Positions 1 through 9,575 are shown, counted from the stretch's first letter. The stretch is DNA of 64,000 nucleotides from Lewinella sp. IMCC34191 (GCF_003390935.1 NZ_QNQZ01000004.1:186001-250000), one strand, 5' to 3'. The notes: generated from the sequence alone by a model not told the origin. Numbers and translations: made by a program.

Positions 1-28
1 TCGATAGCCTGATCAACTACCTCAACGT

Positions 29-2854
29 TTAGAAGCTTCCGCTGACCAGCACCTGGAACTGTAGGTCACGACCGTCAGCCGAGAACAGGTCGTCAGAGAG
101 CCGGTACGCCGCCTGCACGCCGATCGTGATCAGTTGCGTATTCAGCCAGACGTTATCAAAGTATAATTGCCCGCCGACGCTCTGCTCGGTAAAGCGTAGG
201 TCGTCCCTGAAATCGAGGGAGAACTGACTGTAGTCGTAAAAGGCGTTCAGTCGGATCCGCTTAAAGTACGTGATTCCCAGGATGCCAACGTCCGGGTACA
301 GGAGGGGAAGGTGATAATTTGCCCCGATGCGGTACACACCGTCGTTCAGCGGCGAACGAAACCCGCGGGCGTAGCGAAATACGTCCGGGTACTGGTAGAG
401 ATTGACCGCCGGCTCGTACTGCGTATCGAAGTCCAGGCGGATACCGTGGGTACGGAACAGCCCGGGGACATACACCGAAGACCGCAATAGAAACCGCTCG
501 CCCTCCCCCTGCCCCAGGGCCCTGTCGTAGAGCAAGTTCGCCGTAGCTCCCCAACGTGGTTGTACCTGACGGTAGGCCGTCCTTCTAAGGATGTTGACAT
601 TCACCCCTAAGCTGAGGTTGCTAAAGTCAGCAGGCAGTCGCCCCTCTTCTAAATCTTGAATGCTGTAGTAGTGGTACCCCAGGCTGGGCATCACTGAGGT
701 TGTCGTATTACCGCTTACCCATTGAAGGGGTACGCTCACCGTGGCCCCGAGCGTTAACTGATTGAATTCCTGGTTAAAAAATTGCAAGCTGTCGCTCCGG
801 TTCTCCTGCACGGTGGTGTTCCGGTCGCGGTACCGTCCTTCCAGCTCGATGACCGGGTAAAGGCCGCCGTAGGCTACGTCAATGCCTCCACCGTAGCGGT
901 CTTCGTTGAAGTTGTATTCACCCGAAAGCGTCATGGAAATGGTGTTCAGTGCGTTACCGGCCTCGATAGCCACACCGGGGGTCACGTAGCTACCGTTGAA
1001 CGACCAGCTATGCAGCTTGATCCCTCCCAGGGTATTCGAGAAATCGCCGGTGGGATAATCGGTCACGGTCAGATCGAGGGGAAGATTGGCCGCCTCCTCC
1101 AGGTAAGCTCGCGGCCGCTCAAAGAATCCGGATCTGGCAGCCGTATTTCCGGCTTCGTCTGCAAGGGGCTGTCTGGCGGTCAGTCGGTGGAGGCGCTCCC
1201 CTTCCGGTGTCGGGGCGGCGTAGTAGAGCGTATCACCGGCCAGGTGGGGAAAGTAGGCACCGATCGCCACGTCGGTCAATGGCCGGTCCTCACCGGTTAC
1301 TGGATCCAGCGTGTAAACGTTATCGACCCCGGATCGTCCGCTTACGAATAGCAAGCGTCCGTCCTCCGTAGCCTTCAGCATATCAATGGGGGCGGCGGAG
1401 CGCAGGTAAACAGTTTCCCGGCTACCGGATGCCAGATTCCACGCCTCAATCGCTACACCTGCATACGTCTGCCCCAGGAAGTAGACCTTTTCCCCGTCGG
1501 AAGAGAAGGTCGGCCAGGTAGCGTTGTTTTCAGGCAGTTCAAGGGATTGCAGTATGGTACCATTGGCGGCATCCAGGATTCGCAATTCGGGCCCACCGGC
1601 CAGCGCGTCAAACCAGACGGTTGCCAGTCGTCGCTCATCGGGGCTGAACGACGCGGAAACATAGTGCCCCTCATGGGTAAGCTGGCGTTTGCGCCCGGTG
1701 GATAACTCGTAAACGACGATATCCGAGTAATTTTGGTTGGTATACCGGGGGTTCTGGCCGTACTGCGTCCAAAGCGCGAATCGCTTACCGATGGCCACCC
1801 ACGGCTCCCGCTGAATGCCGGTGCGCGTGATGATGCGGTCGCGTTCCCCTACTTCCACGATGGCCGGCAACTGGCGGTAACTGGTCCGCAAGGCAAGCAG
1901 CCGCCCCTCTTCGTCCACAAAGGGAAAGCTGTAGTTCCGAATGTCGTTGCCGGGGCTGCTTGTCGCCACCGGGTCTCCTTCGAGGAGTGGTCGCCGTGCC
2001 GCCAGGGCACTATCCTGCAACCGCTCCAGATCGAGCATGGTATTGGCGTACAACGCCCGGGTGGTCAGACCGGTGCGCCGCTTCAGTGCCCGGCTGAAGG
2101 AATAGAACGGACTGCGATAAGCCGCGCCCTCCTGCAGCACCGGCCGCCAGACGTCGTTCCCGAAGCGTTCACGGGCAAAGGTGGTCATCGCGTATCCGTA
2201 TACGTAATGACTGGGAACGAGGTTACGAAAGCTGCCATTTCTCGCCTTGGCGTAGCGGTACACGCGGTTGCTCTGAAGAAGCGCGCGCAAGTCGCTGCTG
2301 AAGGCGGGGGTTCGACCACGCCCCCCGGTGGTAAGGGCGGTCTCGGCGACCACCGCGTCCCCCTCCGTAAACCAGTTGGGCGTGGCCATTCCACTTAGCA
2401 CCGTCCAACCTAACTGCCCCTGAAGAATGCTCCCCAGCCGGGTCAGCCCCCGCCGCTCGTTGCTGGTCTGCTGCACGTGGCGAAACTCATGGATAGACAG
2501 TAAGTCCAGCCAGTCCGTATTGCTCAGGCGACTGAAACTCTGCGGCGGGGTCGTATAAAATTCCGAGCGAAAGGGAGCCAGCCCGACGTAGCCGTTGACC
2601 GTCATATTCGGCGTCTGCAGCACCAGATCGAAATCGTACAGCCGGTCGCCAACGCTGCGATTGTGCTCCACGGCCAATTTGTCGATAAGGCTGGCCACCC
2701 GCCGCGCCCGCGCCTCGTATCCAGCGGGAAATAGTACCCGTACGTTCTCCGCCCGTAGCTGCTGCCAGTTAATCTCGGGGGGGTGCAGTCCAATGTTTTG
2801 CGCCCCGGCGGTTAGCGAAAGCACCGATAACAACAATAGGGATAGATATTTCAT
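29..2854 (-). CDS. Secreted gluzincin-like metallopeptidase with beta-propeller and outer-membrane barrel
   Basis: 941 aa with a signal peptide (residues 1-18, cut after AGA). Residues 30-280 look like a zinc peptidase: HEFRH at 122-126 fits HExxH, and WFTEGDA puts a candidate third ligand, E164, 38 residues later, as in gluzincins. The middle (about 300-620) has repeated WD40/PD40 (TolB-like) blades such as SPDERRLATVW and TFSSDGEKVYF. The C-terminal 300 residues alternate short polar and aromatic strands and end in GSF, as expected for an outer-membrane barrel. This suggests a surface-anchored peptidase. The domain order is read from sequence; activity and substrate are inferred. A copy of the dispersed GC-rich repeat lies in the propeller part. 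No partner gene is next to it; it is divergent from the ATP-grasp operon. Confidence 0.75.
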   Translation of the reverse strand: MKYLSLLLLSVLSLTAGAQNIGLHPPEINWQQLRAENVRVLFPAGYEARARRVASLIDKLAVEHNRSVGDRLYDFDLVLQTPNMTVNGYVGLAPFRSEFYTTPPQSFSRLSNTDWLDLLSIHEFRHVQQTSNERRGLTRLGSILQGQLGWTVLSGMATPNWFTEGDAVVAETALTTGGRGRTPAFSSDLRALLQSNRVYRYAKARNGSFRNLVPSHYVYGYAMTTFARERFGNDVWRPVLQEGAAYRSPFYSFSRALKRRTGLTTRALYANTMLDLERLQDSALAARRPLLEGDPVATSSPGNDIRNYSFPFVDEEGRLLALRTSYRQLPAIVEVGERDRIITRTGIQREPWVAIGKRFALWTQYGQNPRYTNQNYSDIVVYELSTGRKRQLTHEGHYVSASFSPDERRLATVWFDALAGGPELRILDAANGTILQSLELPENNATWPTFSSDGEKVYFLGQTYAGVAIEAWNLASGSRETVYLRSAAPIDMLKATEDGRLLFVSGRSGVDNVYTLDPVTGEDRPLTDVAIGAYFPHLAGDTLYYAAPTPEGERLHRLTARQPLADEAGNTAARSGFFERPRAYLEEAANLPLDLTVTDYPTGDFSNTLGGIKLHSWSFNGSYVTPGVAIEAGNALNTISMTLSGEYNFNEDRYGGGIDVAYGGLYPVIELEGRYRDRNTTVQENRSDSLQFFNQEFNQLTLGATVSVPLQWVSGNTTTSVMPSLGYHYYSIQDLEEGRLPADFSNLSLGVNVNILRRTAYRQVQPRWGATANLLYDRALGQGEGERFLLRSSVYVPGLFRTHGIRLDFDTQYEPAVNLYQYPDVFRYARGFRSPLNDGVYRIGANYHLPLLYPDVGILGITYFKRIRLNAFYDYSQFSLDFRDDLRFTEQSVGGQLYFDNVWLNTQLITIGVQAAYRLSDDLFSADGRDLQFQVLVSGSF
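1391..1410 (+). repeat. Dispersed GC-rich repeat, copy 1 (inside CDS)
   Basis: Reads GGCGGCGGAGCGCAGGTAAA. Its last 19 bases are identical to the reverse complement of the right arm of the inverted pair at 30098-30161. It lies antisense within the propeller region of the peptidase gene and contributes the residues YLRSAA. Confidence 0.6.
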
Positions 2855-3094
2855 GGCCTGACCGTTTGGGCTTGCAATATTATCAAACGGTAGCCTACCT
2901 CGCCGGTGTGCCTCCTGGTCCGCCCACCGCTAGCTGGTCTGCCCGGGAGGGAGCCCACCGACCCGTGGGGGGGACGAACTACGCTAACGCTCCGTTCGGC
3001 ACACCACGGATCTGGAAAATCGTTCACCAAATTTCATCCCCGCTTGACATTTAGCTCCTTCCTGCGTTCACCGCAATAAATCCCTACCGGCAAG

Positions 3095-4534
3095 TTGACG
3101 AACCCACCCATACAAAACATCTCCCCCGGCGCCTTTAAAGCCGAAACGCACTGGTACCCCAAAGCCCTTAATGCCACGATCCATCCCATGGTCAGTTATT
3201 TTCTGAACCTCGACCGGGAGCGGATGGTCACCCGCTACTGCCACCTGAACCCGCTGGTCGACCCCGACGGTCTACGCGAAATTTTAGCCTACCGTTGCAA
3301 GTACTTCCTCTGGGGCGGGGCCGACCTGATCAACGCCACCACCGCCCAGGGACGGCGGCGTATGGTCATCATTGAGAACAACAGCTGCCCCTCCGGCCAG
3401 AAAAGCATGCCGCTGACCGACGACCACCAGGAAGAAGGCGGTTACCGCGTGCTGGTCGAGCGGACCTTCAAACCCATGGTCGAAAAGCGCCAGAACAAAA
3501 AGGATGGCCGACTGGCCGTCATCTACGACAAGAATCCCATGGAAGCCAGCGGGTACGCCGCGGCCATCGCTGATGCCTTCCAGGAAGATGTCTTGTACAT
3601 CTGCGACTACTACAACGCACCCGAACGCCACCTCAAAACGGAGGATGGCTGGCTCTACGCGCTCCACGAAGGCGAGTGGGTCCGCTTGCGGGCGGCCTTC
3701 CGCTACCTCACGCAGCGGCCCTGGACGAGAATCCCCCTCAACGCCAAGACGCGCATCCTCAACCCGATCGTCACCTGTCTGGCCGGCGGTCGCAACAAAA
3801 TGGTCGCCGCCAAAGCCTACGACCTGTACAACGGCGAACTGCGCAAATACGGCCTCAAGATTCACACCCCGGAAACCATCTGGGACGTGAGCCGCAACGA
3901 GATCCCCCTGTGGGTAGCCAAACTCGGTGGTCAGGCAGTGGTGAAAGTGCCCTACAGCAACGCGGGCCAGGGGGTCTACACCATCACCAACCAAACGGAG
4001 CTGGACGCTTTCATGGCCGAGGAGATCGACTATGAACGCTTCATCGTGCAGAGCCTGATCGGCAATTACCGTTGGAGCTCGACGGGTGGGGACGGCAAGT
4101 TCTTCCACGTCGGCACCATCCCGGATAAGAAAGGGCGCACCTTCGTCAGCGATATTCGGCTGATGGTGAGCAGCACCGAAGACGGTATTCGCCCCATCTG
4201 CTGCTACAGTCGCCGCGCGGAGGACCCCCTCGCTGACCAGTTAGCAGGTGGAGCCGAAAGCTGGGGCATGCTGGGTACGAACCTCTCCGCCAAACTCGGC
4301 GACAACCAGTGGAGCAGCGATACCAACCGCCTGTTGCTCATGGATCGCCGCGACTTCAACAAACTGGGTATCGGACTGGACGACCTAATTGAAGCATACA
4401 TCCAAACCGTACTTAGTACCATTGCCATCGACCGCATGGCCCAGAAACTTTTCAACAGTAAGGGCAAATTCAGCCGACGCCTGTTCTCCAGCCTGAACGA
4501 CGACCCTACCCTGCTTTCCGAAATTCCCGCATGA
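3095..4534 (+). CDS. ATP-grasp-like ligase, first gene of a three-gene operon
   Basis: 479 aa from a TTG start; no in-frame ATG lies upstream and the first internal Met is at residue 32. The soluble protein has an ATP-grasp-like core: [16 protein letters not shown] around residues 282-297 resembles the nucleotide-binding Lys and Gly-rich loop, and SDIRLMV near 352-358 resembles the metal/substrate strand. An N-terminal [10 protein letters not shown] motif (95-104) may bind a carboxylate or amine. I do not recognise a characterised family. Its stop overlaps the next start (ATGA), and the next genes are a glutathione-synthetase-like ligase and an AstE/AspA deacylase, so a role in making a small peptide-like or amide-linked product is inferred. 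Zinc, redox or protein-tagging roles are all possible. Confidence 0.6.
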   Translation: MTNPPIQNISPGAFKAETHWYPKALNATIHPMVSYFLNLDRERMVTRYCHLNPLVDPDGLREILAYRCKYFLWGGADLINATTAQGRRRMVIIENNSCPSGQKSMPLTDDHQEEGGYRVLVERTFKPMVEKRQNKKDGRLAVIYDKNPMEASGYAAAIADAFQEDVLYICDYYNAPERHLKTEDGWLYALHEGEWVRLRAAFRYLTQRPWTRIPLNAKTRILNPIVTCLAGGRNKMVAAKAYDLYNGELRKYGLKIHTPETIWDVSRNEIPLWVAKLGGQAVVKVPYSNAGQGVYTITNQTELDAFMAEEIDYERFIVQSLIGNYRWSSTGGDGKFFHVGTIPDKKGRTFVSDIRLMVSSTEDGIRPICCYSRRAEDPLADQLAGGAESWGMLGTNLSAKLGDNQWSSDTNRLLLMDRRDFNKLGIGLDDLIEAYIQTVLSTIAIDRMAQKLFNSKGKFSRRLFSSLNDDPTLLSEIPA

Positions 4535-5490
4535 AGCGACTGACTTTTCTCGTACTTACCGACCACAGCGGTCACTCCGATCAGAATTCCCTATACGCCT
4601 TGGTCAATACGCTGGTCGCCGACCCGCGTAGCGCCGAAGTTGCCGTTGCCAGTCGGGGCGACCAGCGCAACGACGCCTTCTTTTCGGGCGACGGAGCGCA
4701 GGTATACGGCTTTTCAGTGGAGGAAAAGCTAACCTTCTCGCCGGAGGGAAAATCCTTTACGGATTCCAGCCATCGGCTGAATGTCCAGGACTACGATGTC
4801 GTATGGCTACGTCTCCCCCACCCGATCGCCGAGGGCTTTTTTCCCAGCCTGCAGCGTTTGTCTCAGGCTGGGTCGTTCCTGATCGTCAATGATCCGGCGG
4901 GCATCGAAACTACCAGTACCAAAGCCTTTCTGACCAACTTCCCCGCGCTAACGCCCCCCTCGGCCGTGGTTCGGACAGAGGAGGAAGCGCGCAAGATGGC
5001 CGGAGATTTTCCGGTCGTGCTCAAGCCGCTGCGGGCCTACGGGGGACAGGGTATCCTGCGAATGGACCACCCGGGCGATTCGCTGTCCGTACCCTTTGAG
5101 GGTCCCTACCTGGCGATGAAGTTCCTAAAGAATGTCAGCCAGGGCGACAAGCGTATTTTGGTTGTGAACGGCAAAATCCTGGCAGCCTCCCTGCGCATTC
5201 CGCCACCCGGTGAGTGGTTGTGTAACGTAGCCCGCGGAGGCACCTCGATCGGGGCCGATGTTAGTCCCGAAGAGGAGGAGATGGTGGCTAACCTGGCCCC
5301 TGAATTATTGTCCCGTGGCATCTGCTTCGCCGGCATCGACACCCTGGTCGACGACAACGGTAAACGTGTCCTCTCTGAAATCAACACCCTGAGCATCGGC
5401 GGCTTCCCGCAGGCGGAAGTCCAGACGGGCCGGCCGATCCTGCGGCAAGCCATCGATGAGCTATTCGACTATTGCTATGACCGCATCTAA
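4531..5490 (+). CDS. Glutathione synthetase/RimK-like ATP-grasp ligase
   Basis: 319 aa. The N-terminal part (1-115) resembles the pre-ATP-grasp domain of prokaryotic glutathione synthetase, with DVVWLRLPHPI and FLIVNDPAGI like the family's MRKDPPFD and LINxP blocks. The ATP-grasp domain follows: FPVVLKPLRAYGGQGIL (about 165-181) carries the ATP-binding Lys and Gly-rich loop, and LSEINTLSIGGF near the C terminus supplies the Glu/Asn metal ligands. It probably joins an amino group to a carboxylate using ATP, but the acceptor cannot be read from sequence. No gshA-like glutamate-cysteine ligase is in the window, so true glutathione synthesis is not supported. It overlaps the previous gene by 4 nt and the next start by about 14 nt, so the three are probably translationally coupled. 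The dispersed repeat sits at codons near GDGAQVY. Confidence 0.7.
   Translation: MKRLTFLVLTDHSGHSDQNSLYALVNTLVADPRSAEVAVASRGDQRNDAFFSGDGAQVYGFSVEEKLTFSPEGKSFTDSSHRLNVQDYDVVWLRLPHPIAEGFFPSLQRLSQAGSFLIVNDPAGIETTSTKAFLTNFPALTPPSAVVRTEEEARKMAGDFPVVLKPLRAYGGQGILRMDHPGDSLSVPFEGPYLAMKFLKNVSQGDKRILVVNGKILAASLRIPPPGEWLCNVARGGTSIGADVSPEEEEMVANLAPELLSRGICFAGIDTLVDDNGKRVLSEINTLSIGGFPQAEVQTGRPILRQAIDELFDYCYDRI
4686..4704 (+). repeat. Dispersed GC-rich repeat, copy 2 (inside CDS)
   Basis: GGGCGACGGAGCGCAGGTA matches 19 of the 22 bases shared by the copies at 10239 and 17785. It is read in the sense direction as GDGAQV within the glutathione-synthetase-like gene. Confidence 0.55.
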
Positions 5491-6445
5491 CCCCGAACCA
5501 CCCACCATCCTCAGCCTGGAGGAAATCGATCAACCCGCCGCTTCTATCCGTCGGTACTGGCTTCGCATCATCAGCGACGGTCTGGGCGAACCGGTACGCA
5601 TACCGATCATTTGTGCCCGGGGCAATGAGGACGGTCCAACACTGGGCGTGTCGGCGGCCGTACACGGAGACGAGTTGAACGGGATTCGCGTTATCCAGCG
5701 GCTCTTTGCCGACCTGGATGTGAACCAGCTACGGGGCACCATCATCGGCGTATTGGTCGTCAACGTACCGGCCTTTTTGCGACAGACGCGGGTCTACACC
5801 GACGGCTTCGACCTCAATCACGTGATGCCGGGCCGGGAAGACGGCCGGGCCAGTGAAGTCTACGCTTTCCGCCTCGTGGACCGGGTCATCCGCCACTTCG
5901 ATTTCTTGCTGGATCTGCATACGGCCAGTCGTGGCCGGGTTAACAGCTATTACGTGCGGGCGGATATGTCGCAGGAGGCCACCCGGCAATTGGCGGTTTT
6001 ACAGAACCCCCAGTTGATCGTTCACAATCCCCCCAGTGACGGCACATTGCGCGGAGCGGCCGATGCCCTGGACATCCCGGCCGTTACGCTGGAGGTCGGT
6101 AACCCCAGCGTCTACCAGCGTAGTCTTATTCGGAGCGGTACCGCTGGTGTCCATAACGTCATGAGTTTCCTGAAAATGACCGACGACAAGATCGTTCCGC
6201 CGGTCACGCCCCCGATCATGTGCAAGCGCAGTTACTGGATCTACACCCATACGGGAGGCCTGCTAACGCTGGAGGTCGATCTGCTGCAGGAAGTCAAAAC
6301 CGGAGACCTGATCGCTACGCAGCGCGACGTCTTTGGGACGCTGAAGGAGCAATACCTGGCTCCGCAGGACGGGGTCGTCATCGGGAAAAGCACCATGCCC
6401 GTCAACCGGAGTGGCGGACGGATTTTACACCTGGGACTGGTTTAG
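5477..6445 (+). CDS. Succinylglutamate desuccinylase/aspartoacylase-family zinc deacylase
   Basis: About 322 aa. The start is placed at the second ATG, which overlaps the end of the preceding gene by 14 nt; an in-frame ATG at 5456 would add seven residues. Zinc site as in the M14 AstE/AspA family: HGDE at 63-66 gives His and Glu, and LLDLHTA gives the second His (148). NHVMPGR (114-120) is the family's substrate-carboxylate Arg region. The C-terminal part (about 245-322) is a beta-rich domain typical of the group. Such enzymes hydrolyse N-acyl amino acids or related amides. In this operon it may process or recycle the product of the two ligases, which is an inference. Confidence 0.8.
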   Translation: MTASNPEPPTILSLEEIDQPAASIRRYWLRIISDGLGEPVRIPIICARGNEDGPTLGVSAAVHGDELNGIRVIQRLFADLDVNQLRGTIIGVLVVNVPAFLRQTRVYTDGFDLNHVMPGREDGRASEVYAFRLVDRVIRHFDFLLDLHTASRGRVNSYYVRADMSQEATRQLAVLQNPQLIVHNPPSDGTLRGAADALDIPAVTLEVGNPSVYQRSLIRSGTAGVHNVMSFLKMTDDKIVPPVTPPIMCKRSYWIYTHTGGLLTLEVDLLQEVKTGDLIATQRDVFGTLKEQYLAPQDGVVIGKSTMPVNRSGGRILHLGLV

Positions 6446-6452
6446 CATCTAT

Positions 6453-7094
6453 CTATTCGGCTACTGTCCTGCCCTTCACCAGCTTTACGATCAAGGTGAC
6501 AAAAAGCCCGGTAATAAAGATGGCGGCGAGGCCGATCACCAGCCAGCTGGTATGATCGCGGATGAAAGGGACATTGCCGAGAAAGTAGCCCAGGGTCACC
6601 AGCGAAACAACCCAGATGATCGCACTGAGCACGTTGTACTTGGCAAAACGATCGGGCTCCATTCGCGAAACACCCGCTATGAATGGAACCAATGCCTTTA
6701 CGATCGGCAGAAAGCGGGAGGTGATCAGGGCGGTTGCCCCGTATTTACGGTAGAAGGCGTGGGCACGCAGGTAATTGCGCTTGTTCAGCCAGTTGAATCG
6801 TTCGAATAGCACTGGTCCCAGTCCCTTTCCCAGGCGGTAGCCCGTCCAGGCACCCAGCGCGGCGGCTACGGAGAGTAAAATACATATGATGAAGGGATTC
6901 AGCAGTCCGCCGGCACACAATACCCCAACCGCGAAGAGCAAACCATCCCCCGGAAAGAAGGGTGCCAGGGGAAAGAAGGCCGTTTCGGTGTAGATAACGG
7001 CAAAGAGAAGGCCGTAGGTGGCCACGGGGTAGGCTAGCGTAGCCTGACGCAGACTTTCGTCGATGTGAAAAAAGAATTCCGCGAGCTCACCCAT
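6453..7094 (-). CDS. DedA-family membrane protein (VTT domain)
   Basis: 213 aa, hydrophobic, with about five membrane segments. The DedA/SNARE-associated core is recognisable: a re-entrant region FFPLAPFFPGDGLLFAVG (about 41-58), then GYRLGKGLG and the second re-entrant RFLPIVKALVPFIAGV (about 125-140), whose conserved Arg and Gly are present. DedA proteins of the inner membrane are linked to lipid-carrier flipping and membrane homeostasis, including undecaprenyl-phosphate or phospholipid scrambling. The gene ends only 8 nt from the convergent deacylase gene. No partner is apparent beyond the PepSY protein upstream on the same strand, 42 nt away. Confidence 0.85.
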   Translation of the reverse strand: MGELAEFFFHIDESLRQATLAYPVATYGLLFAVIYTETAFFPLAPFFPGDGLLFAVGVLCAGGLLNPFIICILLSVAAALGAWTGYRLGKGLGPVLFERFNWLNKRNYLRAHAFYRKYGATALITSRFLPIVKALVPFIAGVSRMEPDRFAKYNVLSAIIWVVSLVTLGYFLGNVPFIRDHTSWLVIGLAAIFITGLFVTLIVKLVKGRTVAE

Positions 7095-7136
7095 ATACCT
7101 TCTTAAACCGCTTTCGACGGTACAAAGGTTGCGCCG

Positions 7137-7649
7137 TCACACAAAGAGCAGGATGAGCGTGAGCACGATGCCGGCTGCCGTATACACTAACCCCTTGCGC
7201 AAGATTGGCCAGCTAGGCAGAAACATCCAGAAAGCGGACAGCACGAAAAAGAGCAGCGACAGGCCGAAGAAAATATTGAAGTAGAAGAAGGCACTGTTCG
7301 TATTGGCCTTGTGGAGATCGGTCATCTTATCCAGCACGTAAGGCAACTCCTTGCGCGTAATGGTAGCAACCCCCGACGCCTGATCGTAAGCTACCCCCCT
7401 GAAATAAACAATTTCCCCTTCCGTACGCTCTACGCGATCGTTGCGCAGATTGAGTGCGGTAGCGGCGGCGGCGGGTTCCAGCCCCGCCTCGATTTGCCGC
7501 TCGGAGGTCGTGATGTTCTGGAGGAAGTCCGTGTTCCGGAAGATCATCACGATACCGCTGATCGCATAGACCGCCATGATGCCCGCCAGGAAGAAGCCCA
7601 GGTAGCGGTGTAGAATGCGGGCGGTCAGCGCGGATGCTTGCTTGGCCAT
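7137..7649 (-). CDS. PepSY-associated transmembrane protein
   Basis: 170 aa, counting from the ATG at 7649 (MAKQASALTARILHRYLG). A longer open frame to 7754 gives an Arg-rich, non-membrane leader unlike the family, so it is not used. One membrane helix at about 15-35 (FFLAGIMAVYAISGIVMI), a periplasmic PepSY-like stretch with ITRKELPYVLDKMTDLHKAN, then two further helices at the C terminus. The first-helix pattern RxxHRYLGFFLAGIMAVYAxSG is typical of PepSY_TM proteins, often linked to iron or flavin electron transfer. Its role here is unknown. It may share a transcript with the DedA gene downstream. Confidence 0.7.
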   Translation of the reverse strand: MAKQASALTARILHRYLGFFLAGIMAVYAISGIVMIFRNTDFLQNITTSERQIEAGLEPAAAATALNLRNDRVERTEGEIVYFRGVAYDQASGVATITRKELPYVLDKMTDLHKANTNSAFFYFNIFFGLSLLFFVLSAFWMFLPSWPILRKGLVYTAAGIVLTLILLFV

Positions 7650-7869
7650 ATGGCAGAGATCATGTTTGCTAGTACACGGCCCAAGGTACGGAGTCGATCC
7701 CGCAGAAACTCGCCGGATGGGTAGCGGTCGCTTAAGCACCCAGCGACCTCCCAAAACTTAACCCCCAGTTAACACACCTGCCTTACGTGTATCATTCACA
7801 CTCCCCCTCGGCCGTCCGATAGTAAACCATGCTAATCCCTGCACCGTTATTCGAGCTTAAATAGTCTTC

Positions 7870-9351
7870 ATGCACACCCCGAATCGCGTTTCCCTTTTCT
7901 TGATGCTCGCCATCCTCTTTTTCGCCTGCGAACGCCGCACGGAACAGGAGGTAGTCACCAGCGAAACGGAAGACGTTTCCGACCTGGCCGTCGAGCCAAA
8001 CATCCCGGAATGGACCAAGAACGCCGTCATCTACGAGGTCAACCTGCGCCATTATACCCCGGAGGGCACCTTCGCCGCCTTTGAGCAACACATTCCCCGC
8101 CTCGCCGAGATGGGCGTTGACCTGCTGTGGTTTATGCCCATCCAGCCGGTCAGCGAAGTCAACCGGAAAGGCGAACTGGGCAGTCCGTACGCAGTGGGCG
8201 ACTACCAAGCAACCAATCCGGATTTTGGCACCCTGGAAGAATTCGAATCCATGATCGATGCCGTACACGCCGCGGGTATGTACGCCATCATCGACTGGGT
8301 GCCCAATCATTCGGGCTGGGACAACCCCTGGATCACCGAGCACCCCGACTTCTACACCAAAAAGGACGGCGAAATCACCGACCCCATCAATCCCGCCACC
8401 GGCGAAAGCTGGGGCTGGACCGACGTTGCCGACCTGAACTACGACAATGATGAATTGCGCGACAGCATGATCGCCGCCATGGAATTCTGGGTCCGCGAGG
8501 CCGACATCGACGGTTTCCGGGTCGACGTAGCCCACGGTATACCCGTTGATTTCATCGAGCAAGCCGCCGACTCTTTGTACGCCATGAAGCCCCTCTTCAT
8601 GCTGGCCGAAGCCGAGGTGCCCGAAATCGTAAACGACGGCGCTTTCCTGATGGATTACGGTTGGGAAATGCACCACACCCTGAATCAAATCGCCAAAACC
8701 CAGGGTGCCAACCGCGAAGCTGAAACCGATGCCAGCAACATCGCACGGGAAGAAGGGGAGGAACAGGAGCAGGTAACCGCCCTGGACATCGATCGGGTGC
8801 TGAAGCGATACGCCGATGACTACGAGCGAGGATACAAGATGCAGTTCACCTCTAACCACGACGAGAATTCCTGGTCCGGCACGGAATTCCAGCGTATGGG
8901 TGACGGCCACAAGGCCTTCGCCGTACTCACCGCCACCTTCGATGGCATGCCGCTGATCTACACCGGTCAGGAAAGTGCCGACGATCAGCAGTACGAGTTC
9001 TTTACAAAAGACGACGTCGAATGGGGAGACTACGCCTACGCCGATTTCTACAAGACCCTCTTCGACCTCAAGGAGCGCAACCAGGCACTCTGGAACGGTG
9101 AATACGGCGGCGAATTACAGAAGATCGCCACCGGCAACGACGAGAACGTCTACGCTTTCACCCGCGAGAAAAATGGCGACCGGGTAGTCGTCATCATCAA
9201 TCTTTCCGCCCAACCGCAGGACATTACGCTCGAAGGTGACGATTTTGCCGGCGGCTACACGGAGGTGTTCTCGGACGAATCCAACGAGTTGCAGGAAGAT
9301 ATGCAAATGAACCTCGGCCCATGGGAGTACTTCGTCTATTCCAATCGCTAG
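7870..9351 (+). CDS. Lipoprotein alpha-amylase, GH13 family
   Basis: 493 aa. A type II signal peptide ends in FFAC (Cys20), so the enzyme is a periplasmic or outer-membrane lipoprotein. The (beta/alpha)8 GH13 motifs are all present: region I DWVPNH (142-147), region II DGFRVDVAH with nucleophile D219, region III MLAEAE with general acid E247, region IV SNHDE with H330 and D331. A short beta-sandwich C-terminal domain (about 410-493) follows. This indicates hydrolysis or transfer of alpha-glucosidic bonds; exact specificity is not readable. The gene stands alone without a SusCD pair. It is followed by an inverted repeat in the convergent gap. Confidence 0.9.
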   Translation: MHTPNRVSLFLMLAILFFACERRTEQEVVTSETEDVSDLAVEPNIPEWTKNAVIYEVNLRHYTPEGTFAAFEQHIPRLAEMGVDLLWFMPIQPVSEVNRKGELGSPYAVGDYQATNPDFGTLEEFESMIDAVHAAGMYAIIDWVPNHSGWDNPWITEHPDFYTKKDGEITDPINPATGESWGWTDVADLNYDNDELRDSMIAAMEFWVREADIDGFRVDVAHGIPVDFIEQAADSLYAMKPLFMLAEAEVPEIVNDGAFLMDYGWEMHHTLNQIAKTQGANREAETDASNIAREEGEEQEQVTALDIDRVLKRYADDYERGYKMQFTSNHDENSWSGTEFQRMGDGHKAFAVLTATFDGMPLIYTGQESADDQQYEFFTKDDVEWGDYAYADFYKTLFDLKERNQALWNGEYGGELQKIATGNDENVYAFTREKNGDRVVVIINLSAQPQDITLEGDDFAGGYTEVFSDESNELQEDMQMNLGPWEYFVYSNR

Positions 9352-9445
9352 CGTTCAGAACACGGAGCGCGCCATTGAGCACAAAACGATAGTCTCCGGA
9401 CACTCGGATTCCCACGTACCGGTTCTGTAATCAATACATACTGCG

Positions 9446-9565
9446 GGCCCGTCACGAGTAGTCCCGGCCGGTGTATGGCATAGGGCGTATAAGGATGGTT
9501 TCATCGCCCATTCCCGGCCTAAGGACCATACACCGGCGCACCCATCGGATTGCTTAAGACGGGCC
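9446..9565. repeat. Nested inverted repeat in convergent intergenic region
   Basis: Outer arms GGCCCGTC (9446-9453) and GACGGGCC (9558-9565); inner arms GCCGGTGTATGG (9467-9478) and CCATACACCGGC (9526-9537), both exact. The spacers between the arms are similar in length, so the two pairs could form one interrupted hairpin. It lies between the GH13 and DUF1080 genes, which face each other. No U-run follows, so it is not a classical terminator. It may be a processing hairpin or the remains of a mobile repeat. Confidence 0.6.
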
Positions 9566-9575
9566 TACTAACGTG

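Noticed and set aside
4531-5490. Genuine glutathione synthetase (gshB)
   Set aside because: No gshA-like gene is near and the operon partners are unusual, so only a family-level ligase call is made.
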